Positions 14,549 to 19,581 of a DNA stretch of 19,581 nt are shown piece after piece. A model generated the notes under the pieces. It had not been told where the DNA came from. It did no database searches and worked only from the letters and a program-made list of their open reading frames with translations. The stretch covers positions 1 through 19,581 of the forward strand of contig HF988493.1 of assembly GCA_000431975.1 (NCBI GenBank), given 5' to 3'. Within the stretch, counting starts at the first letter, position 1, and each line of letters starts with the position of its first letter. This stretch comes from Prevotella sp. CAG:924. Lineage in GTDB: Bacteria > Bacteroidota > Bacteroidia > Bacteroidales > Bacteroidaceae. Both the position numbers and the translations under genes were made by a program.

Positions 14549-17500
14549 TTAATTGAATGTGTACTTGATGCCGATAGACATGTACCAGCACTGACCAATT
14601 GCGTGGTTGGCCTCCCAGGTCTTGGTTGATCCGCTGATGGCTGAAGGAGTAGAGAATACAGCATAGCCGTCGGCGTCAGCACCCTCATACTTCAGGATCT
14701 TGGCCTCCGTACCGATAGCCGGATTGAGCGTCTTGGCTACACCCCAGGAAGAATTGAAGAGGTTACCCACATTCTTGATATCGAAGCTGAGAGTCAGCAT
14801 GTGCTTGGTGGAACCGGCATTCACCGTGAAGTCGTGCTTGTAGCTGAAATCGAAGCGGTGAACCCAAGGAGAATATACGCTGTAAGCCTCAGCATACTCG
14901 CCCTGATGATTCTTCAGATAGCCGTTGTTGTGAACGTAGTCCATGAAGCGGTCGCGGTCATCGGTCGTCTTGAAACGGAACTCGTTCTTGGCCACCTGCT
15001 CATCGGTAGGAATATAGATAGGATCGTAAGCCTGACCGTCACCATTCATGTCGTTCTGAAGCATGTAGGTGTAGTTGTAAGTACCACGCCATCCCTCATA
15101 GATCAGACTGAAGTGGTTGTGGCTGTTGTCGTGTGCCGTGATCTGTGCGATCACACGGTCGGGCTCCACATACTGCGAGTTGTGCAGCTTGATGTTGTTA
15201 GGACCTTCCACAGAGGGGAGGTAGGCGATCGTTGAAGAAGCGTTAGAACCCGGCATACCTGTGAGCTCCTTAGAGCAAGTGTGCGTATAGGCAGCCATGA
15301 TGTCAATGTACTTAGAGGGAGAAGCGTTGACAGAAACGCTGGCGCTCCAACCATAACCCTTGCTGGTATTAGACAGCACGTAGGCAGGTACCACACCCTT
15401 ATTGTATCCTGTGGGGAAGATAGGACGGTTGTCAACACCATTGAAGCGGGCGAAACCACCTACATCGGGGATTGACCAGTCCTGCATCGTAGCAGCATAG
15501 ATAGTCTTGTTGAAGATACCCTCAGCAGTAACCGTCAACGGGAAGCCTACAGGCACGACATAGTCTACAGCCAAAGAAGTCTTCCATACCTCAGGCATCT
15601 TGAAGTCGGGATCCACGGCAGAGATCTGTGAAGGCACAGTACCATCCTCAGGCTTGATCGTCTGGGGATAGCCCAATCCGAAGAGCTTATTCTGAAGAGC
15701 ACTGATCGTAGCGTGACCGTTCTCGTCGGTTACCAGACCACCGGCGAACTCGTTCATCGTGAAGCCGTTGTTCTTAGCATTGGCAGCGTTGATGATGGCC
15801 TGATACTGTACCATACCTGAGTTGGTCGGCATGTTGGTGAAGAATACCAACGGCAGACGGCCCTGGAAGATACCCGAACCACCGCGCAGCTTAAGGGTCT
15901 TGTCACCCAGCACATCCCATACGAAGCCTACACGGGGAGCAACCGTAAGATTAGAGCCGGGCCACTTGCCGGTGTCGATATGACGGCCATTGTAGTCAAG
16001 GTCATAAATGGCCTTATTGGTCATCAGGTCGGCATTGTTGAAGAACATGTCATCGAAGCGGACACCGTAAGTCAGCTTGAAGCGCGAATTGATCGACCAC
16101 TCATCCTGAGCGTAGATACCCAGCGTGTTGAAACGAACGGTAGCGGCAGGATCTGTCTCACCGTCATAACCGTAGGTCAGGTTGACGATCTCAGGAGCAG
16201 CTCCATTGAGGAAATCGTCGAGAGAATAGTAGCGGTAGTAACCCGAACCATTACGCATATAAGAGTTGAGAGCCATCTGATGCTCGAACTTGGCTCCTAC
16301 CATGATCTTATGGTTGCCTGCATAGTAAGTAACATCATCCTTGATGTTCCAGATCTTGTTACGTACGGCATTGTTGTGTGTGAAGAGCTCCTCACCGAGA
16401 GAGATATACGGAGTATTGGTATCCGTACCATCCATGATGTCGATGAAGGGGAACTCAGAAGAATTGGTAGCACGCACATCTTCCAAGCTCGAATAAGTGG
16501 CCAGGAACTGGTTGGAAAGATTATCCGAGAAGCGGCTGTTCAGATCGAGAGAGAATGAATGGACCAGATTATCCATTGCATACATTGAATTGGCATAGCT
16601 CATCGACATCTGAGAGAAACGTGAATAGGAAGCACGCGTACCGCCGTCCATAGAAGAAGCGTTCACACTATTCCAGCCACGGTTCTTTGTGTAGTTATAA
16701 CGGAAGGACAGGTGATGCATGTTCGTGATGTTCCAGTCCAAACGTGCCAGCAACTTATAGTTGTTCTCATCAGCCGGGAATTTGGTCCATGAGCCTGTGT
16801 CGTAACCATATTTCTCCTTAACGAAATTAGATACCTTCTCCAAGTCGGCCAAGGTAGTACGGGAGATATAATTATCAGCATCAGCCACACCATCCTCTGA
16901 TCCGTGCCAACGGTTCACGACGGTAGGAATCTTGCTCATTTCTCCACTGACGAAGAAGAATAGCTTATTCTTCAAGATCGGGCCTCCGAGTGTGAAACCA
17001 TAAGTCGTCTTCTGGTCTTTCTCACGCGCGCCCTGGATCTGCTCACGGTCAATGGCGTCACCGCGCATGTTCTCATTCTGATGATAGATATAGGCGGTAC
17101 CCTTGAAGGTGTTGGTACCCGACTTTGTGATGGCGTTCACACCACCACCGATGAAGTTGGTCTGACGAACATCATAAGGTGAGATCACCACCTGCATTTC
17201 CTCGATGGCATCGATAGAGATAGGGTTACCACCACCGGGCAGGCCATCGCTCAAACCGAAGTTGTTGTTGAAGTTGGCACCATCAACTGTGAAGTTGGCA
17301 GTACGACCGTCGGTACCGGCAAAGCTCATACCGTTGCCACCATAAGGAGACAGACGGGTGAAGTCGGTAATAGAACGGCTCACCGTAGGCATGTTCTCCA
17401 ACTGATTCAGATTGATGTTGGTCGAGGCGCCGGTCTTTTCTGCGGTGAACTTCGTAGCCTTCGCAGAAACGACAACCTCTCCCAGCTCCTTGGAGTCCTC

Positions 17501-17824
17501 GGAAAGATTAACGTTCAGGTTGTAAGCCTCAGCCAGCTGAAGGCGTACATCCTTGGTCACGTTCGTCGTGAAGCCGATGTAGCTCACCGTGATCGTGTAA
17601 GGACCACCGACACGCATACCATTGATCGTGTAACGGCCGTTTTCGTTCGTCACCGTGTTGTAGGTGGTTCCCGAAGGCTCATGCACTGCGGTAACGGTAG
17701 CACCGATGGCTGCTTCGCCTCCGGCCATAACCTTACCATTGATTCCTGACGTTGTCATCTGGGCCAGCATCGTGGTCGTAAAGAACAACATCAACGCGAA
17801 TAGAATACCTAATCGTTTTCGCAT
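14549..17824 (-). CDS. TonB-dependent outer-membrane receptor, Oar-like
   Basis: This 1091-residue outer-membrane protein begins with a signal peptide (about 1-22, ending MLAQ). A carboxypeptidase-regulatory-like beta-sandwich spans about 24-115 (INGKV...GATVTAV...ENGRYTINGM...YIGF), leading to GEVVVSA. The plug domain follows at about 120-245 (RTANFTVDGANFNNNFG, SIDAIEEMQVVISPYDVRQ, GGGVNAITKSGTNTFKG), then a ~22-strand barrel rich in aromatic residues, ending GIKYTFN. The plug resembles the Oar group rather than typical SusC: the SusC-like signature is absent, and the next gene is a BACON/OB lipoprotein instead of SusD. It should import a ligand, or export or anchor protein, using TonB energy; the ligand is unknown. 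It has its own promoter and a leader of about 95 nt with two dyads. Confidence 0.93.
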   Translation of the reverse strand: MRKRLGILFALMLFFTTTMLAQMTTSGINGKVMAGGEAAIGATVTAVHEPSGTTYNTVTNENGRYTINGMRVGGPYTITVSYIGFTTNVTKDVRLQLAEAYNLNVNLSEDSKELGEVVVSAKATKFTAEKTGASTNINLNQLENMPTVSRSITDFTRLSPYGGNGMSFAGTDGRTANFTVDGANFNNNFGLSDGLPGGGNPISIDAIEEMQVVISPYDVRQTNFIGGGVNAITKSGTNTFKGTAYIYHQNENMRGDAIDREQIQGAREKDQKTTYGFTLGGPILKNKLFFFVSGEMSKIPTVVNRWHGSEDGVADADNYISRTTLADLEKVSNFVKEKYGYDTGSWTKFPADENNYKLLARLDWNITNMHHLSFRYNYTKNRGWNSVNASSMDGGTRASYSRFSQMSMSYANSMYAMDNLVHSFSLDLNSRFSDNLSNQFLATYSSLEDVRATNSSEFPFIDIMDGTDTNTPYISLGEELFTHNNAVRNKIWNIKDDVTYYAGNHKIMVGAKFEHQMALNSYMRNGSGYYRYYSLDDFLNGAAPEIVNLTYGYDGETDPAATVRFNTLGIYAQDEWSINSRFKLTYGVRFDDMFFNNADLMTNKAIYDLDYNGRHIDTGKWPGSNLTVAPRVGFVWDVLGDKTLKLRGGSGIFQGRLPLVFFTNMPTNSGMVQYQAIINAANAKNNGFTMNEFAGGLVTDENGHATISALQNKLFGLGYPQTIKPEDGTVPSQISAVDPDFKMPEVWKTSLAVDYVVPVGFPLTVTAEGIFNKTIYAATMQDWSIPDVGGFARFNGVDNRPIFPTGYNKGVVPAYVLSNTSKGYGWSASVSVNASPSKYIDIMAAYTHTCSKELTGMPGSNASSTIAYLPSVEGPNNIKLHNSQYVEPDRVIAQITAHDNSHNHFSLIYEGWRGTYNYTYMLQNDMNGDGQAYDPIYIPTDEQVAKNEFRFKTTDDRDRFMDYVHNNGYLKNHQGEYAEAYSVYSPWVHRFDFSYKHDFTVNAGSTKHMLTLSFDIKNVGNLFNSSWGVAKTLNPAIGTEAKILKYEGADADGYAVFSTPSAISGSTKTWEANHAIGQCWYMSIGIKYTFN

Positions 17825-17876
17825 ACTGTGTTTTTTGAGATTAAAAGTGAAAATAAATTCTAATACCTATAAGGGC

Positions 17877-17908
17877 AAATTGCAATTTTACGATTTAACG
17901 TTGTTAAA
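17877..17908. promoter_or_regulatory. Two dyads in the leader of the TonB-receptor gene
   Basis: A perfect 12-bp palindrome AAATTGCAATTT (17877-17888) and a 6-3-6 dyad TTTAAC-GTT-GTTAAA (17894-17908) lie between the predicted start site (about 17918) and the ATG at 17824. They could be operator half-site pairs or mRNA hairpins. The regulator is unknown. Confidence 0.4.
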
Positions 17909-17924
17909 ACCTAACTCACATCTG

Positions 17925-17932
17925 CAAAATTA
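17925..17932 (-). promoter_or_regulatory. Putative -7 box of the TonB-receptor operon
   Basis: On the minus strand TAATTTTG matches TAnnTTTG. A TTTG occurs upstream, but with a spacer of about 25 bp, longer than usual, so the -33 element is uncertain. The leader would be about 95 nt. Confidence 0.5.
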
Positions 17933-18461
17933 CTTAAAAAATTGAAATGTTGTGTTACAAATAAGTTAAAAATGAACTGAATGCTTAAATTTTTGATCCA
18001 AGCAAGCCTTATGAACTCCTATATAGGACACAAAATGCAAAAAACACAAAACCGGATCGCATGAAACCGAAATACCTACTTGATATAAGGACTGTCGTTC
18101 TATCCATTCTGCCTGATCCGAATATATATACATAAAAGAATCATCATACAACCCTTACCACCAACACTGGATGGACGCGACCGGTTATATGAATCCTCCC
18201 ATGGCGCGTCCGCATATACAGCTGCTTTATCCGCACGGGCATTTGACGATCGGTAGGTCTTACGACAGCTTCCAATCCTCATACATATAACTCACACCAA
18301 ACTTTAAAAGCAACATAATTCTATGCCCAAACTTGATGAAGGCCATGCTCAGTCTATCAATGACAGTCTGGAACAGGATGATGACAGGGACTATCCGTCA
18401 AATCATGTTTTTATTCAAGAAATAATGAACTTATCAAAAATATATATTTAAAATCTAAATT
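17933..18461. other. Intergenic stretch between divergent outer-membrane genes
   Basis: No large gene is visible. A 7-bp inverted repeat GGACGCG/CGCGTCC (18173-18179 and 18205-18211) lies in an otherwise AT-rich region. One 42-codon open frame at 18323-18451 is listed separately. No clear TAnnTTTG box was found for the plus-strand lipoprotein gene; the 30 nt before its ATG are nearly pure A/T. Confidence 0.4.
18323..18451 (+). CDS. Possible 42-residue small protein
   Basis: ATG to TAA encodes a hydrophilic, acidic peptide (SINDSLEQDDDRDYP in the middle) ending 10 nt before the lipoprotein start codon. It is not recognised as a member of any family. It could be a small upstream gene, a translated leader, a remnant, or chance. 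The close spacing to the next gene is the only positional support. Confidence 0.2.
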   Translation: MPKLDEGHAQSINDSLEQDDDRDYPSNHVFIQEIMNLSKIYI

Positions 18462-18842
18462 ATGCGACATTTTCTTTCTAAACATGCAAGAACGATATTT
18501 AGGACCTTTCTCCTATTATCCGTAACTTTAATGTTAACATCCGCCTGCTCTGACGATGACACTGCCTATACAGGCCGATTAAACATAGAGTTTACTAATT
18601 GGGAACCCCAATGGACTAATCATGTATATATTACGATATCACCCATAGATCAAGAAAACAAAATAATAAAACAGATTAAAGTTTCCTCTTATTTGGTTGA
18701 TAACGTCGTATCTCATTCGATCTATAACATAGAATTAAATCCCGGGAATTACACGGTTCGCCTCCAATCAGATAACGGAGGAGCTTATATAACCCGATAT
18801 GTGCAGATTCAAATCGGGAAAACGGAAGTCATCGAGATATAG
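18462..18842 (+). CDS. Small surface lipoprotein of unknown function
   Basis: The 126-residue protein has a lipoprotein signal peptide: positively charged start (residues 1-14), hydrophobic core FLLLSVTLMLTSA, and Cys29. SDDD right after the cysteine fits the Bacteroidota surface lipoprotein export signal. The mature ~97 residues read as alternating beta-strands with a GNYTVRL turn (about 96-102), like small beta-sandwich domains related to carboxypeptidase-regulatory or PEGA-type folds, but I do not recognise the family. It stands alone, divergent from the TonB-receptor unit 637 nt away, and is followed by a strong terminator. Its lower GC content than most other genes in the window may mean recent acquisition or weak expression (inference). 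Confidence 0.75.
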   Translation: MRHFLSKHARTIFRTFLLLSVTLMLTSACSDDDTAYTGRLNIEFTNWEPQWTNHVYITISPIDQENKIIKQIKVSSYLVDNVVSHSIYNIELNPGNYTVRLQSDNGGAYITRYVQIQIGKTEVIEI

Positions 18843-18928
18843 TTCATTCTATTTATGACGAGAAAAACCGTAAATGGATGATGCCTTCTCCCTAAATCCA
18901 CATCATCCGATGAATTAAAAACATATAA

Positions 18929-18974
18929 GCCGTGTGTCAATAGTTCCCTCAGAACATTGACGCACGGCATTTTT
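18929..18974 (+). terminator. Strong intrinsic terminator after the small lipoprotein gene
   Basis: The arms GCCGTG-T-GTCAAT-A-GTTC and GAAC-ATTGAC-G-CACGGC form a stem of about 16 pairs with one G-T pair and one bulge and a 5-nt loop, followed by ATTTTT. It begins 87 nt past the lipoprotein stop. It is the clearest intrinsic terminator in the window. Confidence 0.8.
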
Positions 18975-19001
18975 GAACGTGGCAATAGGCTGTAAGCCCT
19001 T

Positions 19002-19142
19002 TTAAGAGGCTTGATTATCAACATGCCATGATCCCACCACTTCAAAAGAGAATGTCCTATTGCTTTCCGCAACTATCGGCTTATACCCCCCTTGTTCCTC
19101 TGAAATCCTAAAGCTATCAGCCGACAACGGAACACCCCCTGA
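19002..19142 (-). pseudogene. Possible C-terminal gene remnant
   Basis: A minus-strand frame is open for 46 codons between an upstream in-frame TGA (19143-19145) and TAA (19002-19004). It reads like an ordinary soluble protein end (KPIVAESNRTFSFEVVGSW) but has no proper ATG start. No family is recognised. An 8-bp inverted repeat GCAATAGG/CCTATTGC (18982-18989 and 19056-19063) spans its 3' half. It may be a decayed gene end or a repeated intergenic element; chance cannot be excluded. Confidence 0.2.
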
Positions 19143-19145
19143 TCA

Positions 19146-19581
19146 ATGCAGGGAATGATGTCCGAGTTCAAGACTTTACAGAAACACACAAGGGTGGGCC
19201 CGGACAGCACGCGCCTGTAACCCGATATATAACCACCACCCTACCTTATTATATATATCACATTCGTGAAAGCTTCGATGACTGATGAATGTTATTCTAT
19301 GGCTCTTCCTGATAGTCGGGTTCTTTCTTTATAAACTGAAACAGCAGGCACTATGCGAAAAGTCATCCTAAACAGTAGATTAGGAAGCAGACACCGTACC
19401 ATCTTTCTTGACGAGCTATAGTCCTTGACCACCAAGAGTCCGACGCGTTGCCTGTCTGTGGGACCGTAGTCTGTAAAGAAAAACAGTACGGCTCTTGCCT
19501 GACTGTCTACTTTTTTAGAATGTCTTTCTGCACAGTGTCTGCTGTTCCCGTTGATAAGAGAAAAAGTGGCTAGTAAGAACA
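19146..19581. other. Right-end stretch with no convincing gene
   Basis: Two weak candidates are present. A minus-strand frame is open from the right edge (19581) to TAA at 19292-19294, 95 codons, with basic composition and many AGA arginine codons unlike the neighbouring genes. A plus-strand ATG at 19285 starts a 28-residue frame (to 19371) with a hydrophobic segment VILWLFLIVGFFLY followed by Lys residues, like a single-span small membrane protein. These two overlap on opposite strands, so at most one is real. A hairpin (CCGTA..CTGT with ACAG TACGG, 19464-19491) and an 8-bp inverted repeat GCAGACAC/GTGTCTGC (19387-19394 and 19535-19542) are also seen. Confidence 0.3.

Noticed and set aside
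18809..19072. Minus-strand open frame of 87 codons
   Set aside because: It runs through the strong terminator hairpin and into the end of the lipoprotein gene; its sequence shows no family resemblance.
19110..19285. Plus-strand frame of about 58 codons ending in TGATG before a 28-codon frame
   Set aside because: No ATG, GTG or TTG start in the frame, so the apparent coupled pair is probably chance.
1..19581. CRISPR array, tRNA, rRNA, transposase or phage genes
   Set aside because: No regularly spaced repeats, no recognisable tRNA or rRNA sequence, and no transposase, integrase or phage proteins were found.

Overview
The window looks like chromosomal DNA from a Bacteroidota member, most likely Bacteroidales and possibly Prevotellaceae (inference). 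Reasons: promoter-like sites match the Bacteroides -7 consensus TAnnTTTG, no Shine-Dalgarno-like sequences precede the genes, and there is an Oar-type TonB-dependent receptor with a carboxypeptidase-regulatory-like N-terminus, a BACON-domain lipoprotein, and two lipoproteins whose cysteine is followed by S/D-rich surface-export signals. No rRNA, tRNA, CRISPR array or intact insertion sequence was recognised.

Layout. Positions 1-627 hold no recognisable gene. Next come seven plus-strand genes, of which the last five form a tight operon: a degenerate SH3/NlpC-P60 protein (628-1629); then an HU-family DNA-binding protein (1751-2035), two GT2 glycosyltransferases (2044-2940 and 2889-4178, overlapping by 52 nt), an RsmF-type rRNA m5C methyltransferase (4193-5722) and dihydrofolate reductase (5719-6198, ATGA overlap). 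A convergent Lrp/AsnC regulator (6334-6855, minus) follows; its best terminator lies inside the folA coding region.

From about 7.4 to 12.5 kb the minus strand carries a GDP-L-fucose block. In transcription order it is manC, gmd, fcl, and then a secreted thioredoxin/feruloyl-esterase-like fusion. A very good promoter stands in front of manC. A cupin gene lies just upstream of that promoter. ManC makes GDP-mannose, and Gmd plus Fcl convert it to GDP-L-fucose for surface glycans or protein O-glycosylation. The glycosyltransferases at 2-4 kb could use activated sugars, but nothing in the sequence ties them to fucose.

From 13.0 to 17.8 kb the minus strand has a two-gene outer-membrane unit: an Oar-like TonB-dependent receptor followed 22 nt later by a BACON/OB-fold surface lipoprotein. 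It has its own promoter, a dyad-rich leader and a hairpin past its end. Beyond a 637-nt non-coding stretch is a small plus-strand surface lipoprotein (18462-18842) with a strong terminator. The last ~600 nt have no convincing gene, only fragments of open frame, including one that runs off the right edge.

The most unusual items are the NlpC/P60 protein that has lost its catalytic cysteine and signal peptide, the thioredoxin-esterase fusion in the fucose cluster, the glycosyltransferase with two insertions and a CPYC motif, the BACON-OB-BACON-OB-OB lipoprotein paired with an Oar-like receptor, and the lrp terminator embedded in folA. I saw no clearly new defence or mobile system.
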